From Hyphococcus sp. (GTDB lineage: Bacteria; Pseudomonadota; Alphaproteobacteria; Caulobacterales; Parvularculaceae): a stretch of DNA of 61,300 nucleotides. Of the stretch, positions 44,998-52,243 are shown piece by piece. Position 1 is the first letter of the stretch. Every line of letters starts with the position of its first letter. Both the position numbers and the translations under genes were made by a program. Location of the stretch: contig JANQRY010000005.1 of the NCBI GenBank assembly GCA_028284345.1, forward strand, positions 1 through 61,300. The letters run 5' to 3'. Below the pieces are notes generated by a model. The model was not told the origin of the DNA and made no database searches. It saw only the letters and a program-made list of their open reading frames with translations.

Positions 44998-45081
44998 TTA
45001 GAAGAGTTTCAGGCGGATTTGCAGTTGGGCTGCGATCCGCCTTTTGCTTTTCTGGAAGAGAAGTTTCAGCTTCAAGAGCAT
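44998..45081 (-). CDS. putative SOS-induced small basic protein (27 aa)
   Basis: Unannotated small frame upstream of imuA on the same strand. ATG 45081, stop TAA 44998. AGGAGA lies 6 nt before the ATG. The peptide begins MLLKLKLLFQKSKRR and ends QIRLKLF: Leu and Lys/Arg alternate to form a strongly basic amphipathic helix. It is the first frame after the SOS box/promoter (ATG about 61 nt from the predicted transcript start) and 87 nt before imuA. SOS small proteins such as cell-division inhibitors are known in Caulobacter, but I see no sequence identity claim to make. It could instead be a leader peptide, or chance. Confidence 0.45.
   Translation of the reverse strand: MLLKLKLLFQKSKRRIAAQLQIRLKLF
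45012..45051 (+). terminator. terminator-shaped hairpin on the plus strand
   Basis: GGCGGAT pairs with ATCCGCC and, inside, GCAG with CTGC around TTGGG. The hairpin is followed on the plus strand by TTTTGCTTTT. No annotated plus-strand gene precedes it, so it either ends an unrecognised short RNA starting near 44962 or is a coincidental structure within the minus-strand small frame. Confidence 0.45.
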
Positions 45082-45144
45082 CAGACTTCTCCTAGTGATC
45101 TGGCGGCGCCTCCGCCCGGGACTGCAGGCTCATCCCGCAGCAAT

Positions 45145-45159
45145 GTTCACTATATGTTC
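45145..45159 (-). promoter_or_regulatory. alphaproteobacterial SOS (LexA) box
   Basis: GTTC-ACTATAT-GTTC on the plus strand, i.e. GAAC-N7-GAAC in the imuA direction, an exact match to the alphaproteobacterial LexA box. On the minus strand its spacer contains TATAGT (45154-45149), a good -10, with TTGCGT 16 nt upstream (45176-45171). LexA would therefore cover the promoter of the small-protein-imuA-imuB-dnaE2 unit. Confidence 0.82.
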
Positions 45160-45188
45160 TAATTCTGGCGACGCAATTCCGGAAATTT

Positions 45189-45203
45189 TTGTGCATTGCA
45201 CAA
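45189..45203. promoter_or_regulatory. PhaR-type palindrome upstream of the phasin genes
   Basis: Perfect palindrome TTGTGCA-T-TGCACAA, flanked by further near-symmetric A/T. It contains TGCATTGCACAA, which fits the TGC-N3-GCA core reported for PhaR, the repressor that releases phasin genes when polyhydroxyalkanoate is present. It lies 132 nt before the first phasin start. Confidence 0.6.
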
Positions 45204-45334
45204 AATTTGGGCGAACATTCTAAAATCGCCCCCTATCTTCCGCCCGAAGCCAAGGAATTGGCTCGCCGGCGCGCCCTCCCCAAATCCCCGCACCCTGAGC
45301 GCCGGCGGGCCCGAACATTTGAAAGGAACACCCG

Positions 45335-45715
45335 ATGGCCAAGAAAACTGAAACCGCCCTCACCCCGCGCGACGCGGTCCGCAAAGGCTGGCTCGCCTAT
45401 CTCGGCGTTTACGGCGCCGCCTATGAGCGCGCTGAAGCGATCCTGACGGGCAAAGGCGCTGAAATCTTCGAAGAGTTCGTCGAAAAAGGCGAAGAAGTCG
45501 AAACCCGCGCCCAGGATGCGTTCGCCGACGTTCGCGAGCGCGCAAACGAAATGTACGGCGACCGCTTTGACGGCCTGCGTCGTTTCTTCCCGCAAAACAA
45601 AGCCAGCAACGGCCGCGTTGAAGAACTCGAAGCCGAAGTCGCTGCGCTGAACAAAAAAATCGCGACGCTGACGAAAAAGAAAGCGTCCAAGCGTTCGACG
45701 AAAAAAGCTGCGTAA
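45335..45715 (+). CDS. phasin family protein (PhaI/PhaF-like) 1
   Basis: 126 aa. Binds the surface of polyhydroxyalkanoate granules. Phasin helix DAVRKGWLAYLGVYGAAYERAE, a coiled-coil middle, a leucine-zipper-like segment VEELEAEVAALNKKIATL, and a Lys/Ala-rich tail (KKASKRSTKKAA) that in PhaF-type phasins binds DNA and couples granules to the nucleoid. GAAAGGAACACCCG precedes the ATG. Has its own terminator and is followed by a paralogue and a PhaD-like regulator. Confidence 0.82.
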   Translation: MAKKTETALTPRDAVRKGWLAYLGVYGAAYERAEAILTGKGAEIFEEFVEKGEEVETRAQDAFADVRERANEMYGDRFDGLRRFFPQNKASNGRVEELEAEVAALNKKIATLTKKKASKRSTKKAA

Positions 45716-45740
45716 GGTCGCTTTTTCAAGTTGCGTATCA

Positions 45741-45771
45741 GGGGCGCTCCCGAAAGGGCGCGCCCCTTTTT
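45741..45771 (+). terminator. Rho-independent terminator after phasin 1
   Basis: GGGGCGC (45741-45747) pairs with GCGCCCC (45760-45766), extended inside by CCC-GAAA-GGG, then five T. A strong signal, which suggests phasin 1 is expressed separately from or more highly than phasin 2. Confidence 0.88.
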
Positions 45772-45847
45772 CTATCAGCCGCGCGGATTTGCTTAAGCTT
45801 TAAAAGCCGCCATAGTGGCGCCCGCGCCGCAGAACAGGAGTTTTTCC

Positions 45848-46273
45848 ATGGCCAAGAAAAAAACGCCGCCGGGCCCCGCCGGCGACATGGCGCGCAAAAT
45901 CTGGCTTGCCGGCATTGGCGCCTATGGCCGCGCGTTTTCCGAGGCGCAGGAATCCATCGCCAAAGTGTCTGATGAGACGAGCAAGTATTTCGAAGACCTT
46001 GTCGAGCGCGGCGAGGAAATTGAAGACGCCGTCGAAACCCGCGGCCGTGAAATCGCAAAACAGGTGACGTCGTCCGGCTTTTCCATGGAAGACCGCATCA
46101 AGGAAATGCGCGAACGGTTGAAGCTCGGCGCCGTCGGCGGCGAGTCCCGCCTTGACGCCATCGAAGCGCGCCTTGCCGCCATTGAAGACAAGCTCGACCG
46201 GATCATCGCCGCCGGCGCGCCTCAGAAACGCAAAGCCGCAAAGCGGAAAACCGCCAAGAAGAAAACGGACTGA
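45848..46273 (+). CDS. phasin family protein (PhaI/PhaF-like) 2
   Basis: 141 aa from ATG 45848, with CAGGAG 9 nt upstream; an 11-residue longer start lacks this. Phasin helix DMARKIWLAGIGAYGRAFSEAQESIAKV, a second helix with FEDLVERGEEIEDAVETRG, a short coiled coil DAIEARLAAIEDKLDRI and a basic tail (KRKAAKRKTAKKKTD). Paralogous to phasin 1. Its stop is 10 nt before the TetR gene, so the two are cotranscribed. Confidence 0.82.
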   Translation: MAKKKTPPGPAGDMARKIWLAGIGAYGRAFSEAQESIAKVSDETSKYFEDLVERGEEIEDAVETRGREIAKQVTSSGFSMEDRIKEMRERLKLGAVGGESRLDAIEARLAAIEDKLDRIIAAGAPQKRKAAKRKTAKKKTD

Positions 46274-46283
46274 TCGGCGCATA

Positions 46284-46925
46284 ATGGCCCGCAAGGTCAA
46301 AACCCGGGATCGCATTCTGCAAACGGCGCTGGCGCTGTTTAATGAAGAAGGCGAAGCGGAGGTTTCGACCGTTGAAATCGCCGGCGTGCTCGAAATCAGC
46401 CCCGGGAACCTCTACTATCACTTCAAGGGCAAGGAAGCGATCATCGAGGCGTTGTTCGACGACTTCGAGGAAGAAATTCGCCAGGTCCTGAGCGCCCCGA
46501 TCAAACGGGCGCTGTCCATCGAAGACAACTGGATCTACATTTACATCGTCTTTGAAGAGATCAACGATTTCCGGTTTTTCTACAACAACCTCGCCGGCAT
46601 TCTGGAGCGCTGCCCCGATTTGAGGCCTCGTTTTGCGCGGCTTTTGCGCCTGAAGGAAGAAACCGCCGCGTCGATCCTCGCCGCGCTCGAACGCGAAGGC
46701 GTCATCGCCTGTTCGCGGGCCGAACGCGAAGCGCTCGCCGCGCGGTTTGCGGCCCATCTCACCTTCTGGCTGCAATATGTCGGCCTTGCCGGCGCCGAAA
46801 GCGACAGCCGCCGCACCATCAACAAGGGCGTCTATGCCGCGATGATGATGATTGCGCCCTATGTGCCCGGCGACCGCGCGGCGTTTACCGAACTGCTCGA
46901 CGGCTATATCGCGTCGCAAAAATAA
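46284..46925 (+). CDS. TetR-family regulator, PhaD-like
   Basis: 213 aa from ATG 46284. N-terminal helix-turn-helix KTRDRILQTALALFNEEGEAEVSTVEIAGVLEISPGNLYYHFKGKEAII is very close in wording to pseudomonad PhaD, the TetR-type activator of phasin genes. C-terminal ligand domain is helical. Position directly after two PhaF/PhaI-like phasins supports the assignment. The frame is open a further 132 nt upstream inside phasin 2, but that part is not TetR. Regulatory sign and effector are inferred from family. Confidence 0.85.
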   Translation: MARKVKTRDRILQTALALFNEEGEAEVSTVEIAGVLEISPGNLYYHFKGKEAIIEALFDDFEEEIRQVLSAPIKRALSIEDNWIYIYIVFEEINDFRFFYNNLAGILERCPDLRPRFARLLRLKEETAASILAALEREGVIACSRAEREALAARFAAHLTFWLQYVGLAGAESDSRRTINKGVYAAMMMIAPYVPGDRAAFTELLDGYIASQK

Positions 46926-46961
46926 ACGCGGCCTGATCTGTCGCCGCTAAAAACTCGCGTA

Positions 46962-47351
46962 TTACTCTGCTTTCATGCAATAGGCGCAGATCTTGTTGCC
47001 GTCGGGGTCGCGCAGATAGGCGGCGTAAGCGTCCGGCGTAACATCGCGGCGCGGGCCCGGCTCACCCTCGCAGGTTCCGCCATTGGCGATGCCGCCAGCG
47101 TGGAAGTCGTCGACGGCTTTGCGGCTTGGCGCAACGAAGCCGATGGTCCCGCCATTGGCGTGACAGGCGGCCTCGCCGTTCAAGGGCGTTGTCACCCAGA
47201 ATTCCGGCCCCTTGGCGCCGTAAAGCAGCGTGCCCGTATCAGCGAAGGTTCCCAAACTGTTGATCCCGAGCGGCGACAACGCGGCGTCATAAAACGCTTT
47301 TGATTTTTCCTTGTCATTCGAGCCGACCATGACATGCGTGAAGATGGGCAT
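46962..47351 (-). CDS. VOC (glyoxalase/bleomycin resistance-like) protein
   Basis: 129 aa single-domain VOC protein: FTHVMVGSNDKEKSKAFYDAALSPLGI at the N-terminus and AAYLRDPDGNKICAYC at the C-terminus give the two beta-alpha-beta-beta-beta units. Probable metal or thiol-adduct chemistry. In many alphaproteobacteria a VOC gene of this type sits beside the glutathione-dependent formaldehyde dehydrogenase gene. Here the two are on the same strand but separated by the putative EVE-nuclease gene. Confidence 0.8.
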   Translation of the reverse strand: MPIFTHVMVGSNDKEKSKAFYDAALSPLGINSLGTFADTGTLLYGAKGPEFWVTTPLNGEAACHANGGTIGFVAPSRKAVDDFHAGGIANGGTCEGEPGPRRDVTPDAYAAYLRDPDGNKICAYCMKAE

Positions 47352-47360
47352 ATTGGTCTC

Positions 47361-48479
47361 CTAAATTTCCGCATTCTCTGTGAACTCTTCCAAGATCGAT
47401 TGATTCAAGTGATTAAGATGTGGCAATTCAGCCAATTCTCGAACAGACTCGTAGGAAATATAAGTGCATCTTTCCGATAGCGGACCGGTTTCAAACAGCG
47501 AAAATACAGGTCTTTTTATTTGTTCAATTACTGTATCTTTGCGATCAATTGGAGCGACAATATGAAGCGGAATATTGATATCCGGTTGTAGAGCCACGAG
47601 ATCTGCCATACGCAGCAACCCAGAATATATTGCGGTTGTATGTTCTACTTCGAACGCGCGGGCAATAGATCGCCCACGCAACCAGAGAACGTCAATTTGC
47701 TCGATTGTACGGATTGTCGCGTCATTGTAGTTCATGGGTAATGTATCAACGATAGTACTATCTGATATTTTTTTTGCAGTCCGCTGCACACGCTCGCGAT
47801 CATTTCGCGGAAGCCACATTTGAAAGCCCATTTTAGCGCCGATTTCAGCTAGTATTCCCTGTATTATGTGGGATTCTCGCGATTGAGGCTTCTCTTCGTT
47901 AGATGTAATTAAGCTTTCCGATTCATCATCTTGTTCCGGGATCGCCACGCTTACTTCACCCGAGCTCGTCCGAACGGTCGCAGCTCTACGAATTATCCTT
48001 TGGTCCTTAGATGATAATTCAAATTTCTGTTTCTCCGCAGATTGCTTTTTAAGTTGCGCCAGTAGGAATTCTGCATCGTCGTCAGGAATTTCTCTTAAAG
48101 ACCGCTGAAAATTCGCCCCCCACCCGACTGATCCTTGTTGGATTTCCGATGTCCACGACAAACGACTCCAAATAGTCTCCAACGTCACCGGTATTGCATA
48201 TTCCGGGTCAAAAATATGAACGGGTTCAACCTCGAACCGAACGATGAACGGGTCTTTTTCCGCCTTAAAGATCGGTGATTCGTCAACAAACGATTTTGAA
48301 TTTACTTTTAGCGCGCCACACCAACGAGAAAGGCCAACTAGATAGCAGAGGAATACGTCGTCTTCTTTTATTTTCTTCGATTGAGATAACTGATTTTTTG
48401 AAAAGCCGGAAATCCTCGATCCTGCTTTTTGAAAGGCAGACCATGTTTCGGCCGAAAAGAGATTCAGGAAATACGGCAT
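47361..48479 (-). CDS. EVE-like domain fused to a PD-(D/E)XK-like nuclease (putative modification-dependent restriction protein)
   Basis: 372 aa, AT-rich and codon-atypical against GC-rich neighbours. Residues 1-145 follow the EVE/PUA-like pattern: MPYFLNLFSAETW, IKEDDVFLCYL, SRWCGALKV, PFIVRFEVEP, and GWGANFQRSLREIPDDDAEFLL. Such domains read modified bases. A charged linker (about 146-200) leads to a nuclease-like domain with Glu212, Asp263 (IEQIDVLWL) and Glu277-x-Glu279 (AFEVEHTTAIYSGLLRMADL). Together these suggest a solitary type IV-style defence enzyme. ATG 48479 directly abuts the TGA of the dehydrogenase gene. Function is inference; a non-nuclease role cannot be excluded. Confidence 0.6.
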   Translation of the reverse strand: MPYFLNLFSAETWSAFQKAGSRISGFSKNQLSQSKKIKEDDVFLCYLVGLSRWCGALKVNSKSFVDESPIFKAEKDPFIVRFEVEPVHIFDPEYAIPVTLETIWSRLSWTSEIQQGSVGWGANFQRSLREIPDDDAEFLLAQLKKQSAEKQKFELSSKDQRIIRRAATVRTSSGEVSVAIPEQDDESESLITSNEEKPQSRESHIIQGILAEIGAKMGFQMWLPRNDRERVQRTAKKISDSTIVDTLPMNYNDATIRTIEQIDVLWLRGRSIARAFEVEHTTAIYSGLLRMADLVALQPDINIPLHIVAPIDRKDTVIEQIKRPVFSLFETGPLSERCTYISYESVRELAELPHLNHLNQSILEEFTENAEI

Positions 48480-49592
48480 TCAATAAACCACCACGCTCCT
48501 GATGCTCTTCCCCTCATGCATCAAATCGAACGCCTTGTTGATGTCTTCGAGCGGCATGGTGTGGGTGATCAGCGGGTCGATCTGAATCTTGTTGTCCATA
48601 TACCAGTCGACGACTTTGGGCGTGTCGGTGCGGCCCCTTGCGCCGCCGAAGGCCGTACCCTTCCAGATCCGGCCCGTTACAAGCTGGAACGGACGCGTGG
48701 AGATTTCCTTGCCCGCTTCCGCAACGCCGATAATGATCGACTCGCCCCAGCCGCGGTGACAGCATTCAAGCGCCTGGCGCATGACGTCGGTGTTGCCGGT
48801 GCAGTCGAAGGAATAGTCCGCGCCGCCGTCGGTGAGTTCGATCACCTTGTCGACGACATTGCCGGCGCCGATCTCGTTGACGTTGACGAAATCGGTCATG
48901 CCGAAATCACGGGCGATCTGTTCGCGGCCCGGATTGACGTCGACGCCAATGATCTTGTCCGCGCCGACCATCTTCGCGCCCTGAATGACATTGAGCCCGA
49001 TGCCGCCGAGGCCGAAGACGGCGACATTGGCGCCGGGCTCGACGCCCGCGGTCCACACCACCGCGCCGACCCCGGTGGTGACGCCGCAACCGATGTAACA
49101 GGCCTTGTCGAACGGCGCGTCCTTGCGGATTTTCGCCACCGAATATTCCGACAGCACGGTGAAATTGGAAAAGGTCGAACAACCCATATAGTGGGCGAGA
49201 GTCTGGCCCTTCCATGAAAACCGGCTCGTCCCGTCGGGCATGACGCCCTGGCCTTGCGTCGCGCGCACCGACGTACACAGATTGCTTTTCTGCGACAGGC
49301 AGGTTTTGCACTGCCGGCATTCAGCCGTGTAGAGCGGGATCACATGATCGCCCGGCTCGACAGACGCGACGCCGGCGCCGACTTCGCGGACGATCCCGGC
49401 GCCTTCATGACCGAGGATCGACGGGAAGATGCCTTCGGAGTCCTTCCCCTCCAGCGTGTAGGCGTCGGTATGGCAGATCCCTGTCGCCATGATCTCCACC
49501 AGCACCTCGCCGGCCTTCGGCCCTTCGAGATCCACCTCTTCAATGACCAGCGGCTTGTTCGGCTCAACGGCGATGGCGGCTCTCGTTTTCAT
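48480..49592 (-). CDS. frmA: S-(hydroxymethyl)glutathione dehydrogenase / class III alcohol dehydrogenase
   Basis: 370 aa from ATG 49592 (MKTRAAIAVEPNKPLVIEEV); the frame extends 42 nt upstream but this is the standard start. Zinc-dependent oxidation of the formaldehyde-glutathione adduct and reduction of S-nitrosoglutathione. Catalytic zinc ligands in ATGICHTDAY and LGHEGAGIV, structural zinc cluster CRQCKTCLSQKSNLC, NAD site VAVFGLGGIGLNVIQGAK with GVDVN. ATQGQGVMPDGTSRF is the class III signature. Upstream of the putative EVE-nuclease gene on the same strand. Confidence 0.96.
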   Translation of the reverse strand: MKTRAAIAVEPNKPLVIEEVDLEGPKAGEVLVEIMATGICHTDAYTLEGKDSEGIFPSILGHEGAGIVREVGAGVASVEPGDHVIPLYTAECRQCKTCLSQKSNLCTSVRATQGQGVMPDGTSRFSWKGQTLAHYMGCSTFSNFTVLSEYSVAKIRKDAPFDKACYIGCGVTTGVGAVVWTAGVEPGANVAVFGLGGIGLNVIQGAKMVGADKIIGVDVNPGREQIARDFGMTDFVNVNEIGAGNVVDKVIELTDGGADYSFDCTGNTDVMRQALECCHRGWGESIIIGVAEAGKEISTRPFQLVTGRIWKGTAFGGARGRTDTPKVVDWYMDNKIQIDPLITHTMPLEDINKAFDLMHEGKSIRSVVVY

Positions 49593-49714
49593 GGCGATCT
49601 CCCGGTTTATTGTCGCCGCTTGGTTAGCAGGCACCGCGGACCCTTTGAACCCTTGCCGCTCGCGCCGCTTTTCCGCATCGACGTCGCTGGCGAGCGCGCC
49701 TAAGGTCCGCCGCC

Positions 49715-50308
49715 ATGCCGGACGCAGCCCGCTACAATGTAACCCTCAGCGCCCGCGACCTCGCCGTCGCCCGGGGCGGGCGGGTGATAGTCGATGGCGT
49801 CAACCTTTCGGTCGGCCCCGGCGAGGCGGTGATCTTCCGCGGACCCAACGGCGCCGGCAAGACGACCCTGTTGCGCGCGCTCGCAGGACTGTTGAAGCCG
49901 GTCGCCGGCGAGGTGACGGTCAGCGACGAAGACCAGACGGTTTTCTGCGGCGTCCTCAATGGCGGCAAACCGACCCTCACCGTCAATGAAAATTTGCGTT
50001 TCTGGGCGGCGCTCTACAGCGCACGGGTCGGCGAAGCGCGCGCCGCCTTCGGCCTTGAGCCGGTTGAACGCCGCCCCATGCGCGAGCTGTCCACGGGATA
50101 TCAACGCCGGCTCGGTCTTGCCCGGCTCGTCCTGTCGGGGCGCGCCATATGGATCGTCGACGAACCGACCGCCGGACTCGATACAGCGTCAACGACGGCG
50201 TTCGAACGATTGCTTGCCGAGCATCGGGCCCGCGGCGGCGCGGCTATCCTCGCAACCCATGAGCCGCTCGAAGCGCCGAACGCGCGAACGCTGGAGCTTC
50301 GGCCATGA
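49715..50308 (+). CDS. ccmA: heme exporter ATP-binding protein CcmA
   Basis: 197-aa ABC ATPase of System I cytochrome c maturation. It drives release of holo-CcmE from CcmC by the CcmAB complex. Walker A GPNGAGKTTLLRAL, signature ELSTGYQRRLGLARLVLSG, Walker B AIWIVDEPTAGLD, His switch ILATHEP. Start ATG 49715. Divergent from frmA. ccmB overlaps its stop by four bases. Confidence 0.95.
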   Translation: MPDAARYNVTLSARDLAVARGGRVIVDGVNLSVGPGEAVIFRGPNGAGKTTLLRALAGLLKPVAGEVTVSDEDQTVFCGVLNGGKPTLTVNENLRFWAALYSARVGEARAAFGLEPVERRPMRELSTGYQRRLGLARLVLSGRAIWIVDEPTAGLDTASTTAFERLLAEHRARGGAAILATHEPLEAPNARTLELRP

Positions 50309-50973
50309 GCGGGTTTCTCGCCGTCATTGCGCGCGACGTGCGGCTCGCCTTTCGCGCTGGCGGCGGCGCGCTGCAGGCGGCGGCGTTCTTCGCCCTGACG
50401 ATTGTCCTTTTCGCCCTCGCCGTCGGCCCGGATCTCACCCTGATGTCGGAGATCGCCGCGCCGGTGTTGTGGACGGCCGCTCTCTTGGCGACGCTGATAT
50501 CGCTCGAACAGATTTACCGGCCCGATCGCGAAGACGGCTCGCTCGACGTGCTCGCGGAAACGAACGGCCTTTTGGCGCTCACCGCCCTGGCCAAGGCGAT
50601 CGCCCACTGGATTTCAACCGGATTGCTGCTGACGGCGGCGACGCCGGTCCTCGCGCTTCTCCTCAACATCGAAGGGGACGCCCTATGGCCGCTCCTCCTG
50701 TCGCTCTTAATCGGCGCGCCGGGGCTTTCCCTGATCGGGTCGTTCGCCGCGGCGCTGACGGCGGCGCTGCCGCGCGCCGGACTGCTCATCGCCATCATCG
50801 TCAGCCCGCTTTACGCCCCGATCCTGATCTTCGGCGCGGGCGCGGCGAGCGCCGGGGCCGCGGGCGACCCGCAATACAGCGCCAATCTCGCCCTTCTCGG
50901 GGCCTCAAGCCTCTTCGCTGCGATCTTTTCCCCCCTTGCCAGCGCCGCCGCGCTCCGCTTCAACCTTGACTGA
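50305..50973 (+). CDS. ccmB: heme exporter membrane protein CcmB
   Basis: 222 aa with six predicted membrane helices. Family motifs: FLAVIARDVRLAFRAGGGALQAAAFFALT, LEQIYRPDREDGSLDVL, LSLLIGAPGLSLIGSFAAALT and SPLYAPILIFGAGA. Membrane partner of CcmA. The GTG/ATG junction with ccmA overlaps (ATGA), and it ends 1 nt before the ccmC start. Confidence 0.95.
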   Translation: MSGFLAVIARDVRLAFRAGGGALQAAAFFALTIVLFALAVGPDLTLMSEIAAPVLWTAALLATLISLEQIYRPDREDGSLDVLAETNGLLALTALAKAIAHWISTGLLLTAATPVLALLLNIEGDALWPLLLSLLIGAPGLSLIGSFAAALTAALPRAGLLIAIIVSPLYAPILIFGAGAASAGAAGDPQYSANLALLGASSLFAAIFSPLASAAALRFNLD

Positions 50974-50974
50974 T

Positions 50975-51730
50975 ATGGCTACGACCACGCTCTACGAATT
51001 TGCCAATCCCGTGCGTTTCGAGCGCATTGCCGCGCGCGTCTTTCCGGTAGCGCTCGCCGCCGCCGGGCTGCTCGGCGCGGTCGGCCTTTACTTTGCGCTT
51101 TTTAATTCCCCTGCGGACTATCAGCAGGGCGACACCGTGCGCATCATGTATGTGCATGTGCCGGCCGCGTGGATGGCGATGTTTTGCTATTCGGCCATGG
51201 CCGTCTCGTCCACCGCCGGTTTTATCTGGAAGCACCCCCTCGCCGATGTCGCCGCCAAGGAAACAGCGCCCATCGGCGCCGCGTTTACGTTTCTTGCGCT
51301 CTTTACCGGATCGCTCTGGGGCAAGCCGATGTGGGGAGCGTGGTGGGCCTGGGACGCGCGGCTCACCTCCGTTTTGATTCTGTTCTTCCTTTACCTCGGC
51401 TATATGGCGCTGTGGCGCGCCGTGCCGGACAAGACGCGGGCGGCGAAACTGGCGGCGATCCTGGCCATTGTCGGCTTCGTCAACATCCCGATCATCAAAT
51501 TCTCCGTCGACTGGTGGAACAGCCTGCACCAGCCGGCGAGCGTATTGCGGGCGGGCGGTCCGTCGATCCACCCGGACATGCTGACCCCTTTATTCCTGAT
51601 GATCGGCGCTTATGTGTTCGCGTATGTCGCGCTCCTGCTCGCGTCCATGCGCAACGAACTGACGGCGCGGCGCCTTGCGCGGATGGAAAACGCCGGCGTC
51701 CATGCGCCGGCCAGCGTGGTGGAACGATGA
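50975..51730 (+). CDS. ccmC: heme lyase/transfer protein CcmC
   Basis: 251 aa from ATG 50975. Six membrane helices. The tryptophan-rich WWD motif reads WGAWWAWDARLTSVLILFFLYLGY, and the conserved His residues that hold heme are in MYVHVPAAWMAM and KFSVDWWNSLHQPAS. Loads heme onto CcmE. Followed by ccmE with a four-base overlap rather than ccmD, which is elsewhere. Confidence 0.95.
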   Translation: MATTTLYEFANPVRFERIAARVFPVALAAAGLLGAVGLYFALFNSPADYQQGDTVRIMYVHVPAAWMAMFCYSAMAVSSTAGFIWKHPLADVAAKETAPIGAAFTFLALFTGSLWGKPMWGAWWAWDARLTSVLILFFLYLGYMALWRAVPDKTRAAKLAAILAIVGFVNIPIIKFSVDWWNSLHQPASVLRAGGPSIHPDMLTPLFLMIGAYVFAYVALLLASMRNELTARRLARMENAGVHAPASVVER

Positions 51731-52185
51731 GTCCAAAGAAACAGCAGCGCCTTATTCTTTTCGGCGGGATTTTTCTCGCCGCCGCCGCCGCCGTCGCGCT
51801 CACGCTTTTCGCGTTGCGCGGCTCGATCACCTATTTCTACACGCCGTCGGAACTCGCCGCGCTTGGCGAAACGCCGTCAAGCCCGATCCGGCTCGGCGGG
51901 CTCGTCGCCGACGGCAGCGTCGCCTACGCCAAGGCGGAAACCGGCGACGTCGTCTCCTTTACAATCGAGGACGGCGGCTCGGACGTGCGCGTCCATTTCG
52001 CCGGTCTCCTCCCCGACCTTTTCCGCGAAGGCCAGGGCGTCGTCGTTCAGGGACGAATGACCGGCGCGCGCGTCATGACCGCCGACAACGTGCTCGCCAA
52101 GCACGATGAAAACTACATGCCGAAGGAAGTCGCCGACGCGCTCAAGGAACAGGGCGTTTGGAAAGAGGATGAGACGGGCAGCTAA
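51727..52185 (+). CDS. ccmE: periplasmic heme chaperone CcmE
   Basis: 152 aa from ATG 51727 (ATGA overlap with ccmC). N-terminal anchor LILFGGIFLAAAAAVALTLFAL, then the OB-fold domain (SPIRLGGLVADGSVAY, VVVQGRMTGARVMTADNVLAKHDENYMP). The heme-binding His and the Tyr of the HxxxY motif are in KHDENY. Carries heme from CcmC to CcmF/H. Last ccm gene of the plus-strand block. Confidence 0.96.
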   Translation: MSPKKQQRLILFGGIFLAAAAAVALTLFALRGSITYFYTPSELAALGETPSSPIRLGGLVADGSVAYAKAETGDVVSFTIEDGGSDVRVHFAGLLPDLFREGQGVVVQGRMTGARVMTADNVLAKHDENYMPKEVADALKEQGVWKEDETGS

Positions 52186-52243
52186 CGGCAACCCATGCAA
52201 GCGAAATAGCGAATCGGGATGAAGCCGTAAAAGGGAGTTCGGC

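Larger units (their letters stand above)
44911..45334. other. 424-nt region between imuA and the first phasin
   Basis: Not empty. From left to right it holds a possible plus-strand promoter (TTGAAA 44927, TAAATT 44950), a terminator-shaped hairpin (45012-45051), a minus-strand 27-codon frame (44998-45081), the SOS box (45145-45159) and a PhaR-type palindrome (45189-45203). Each is described separately. Confidence 0.6.
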
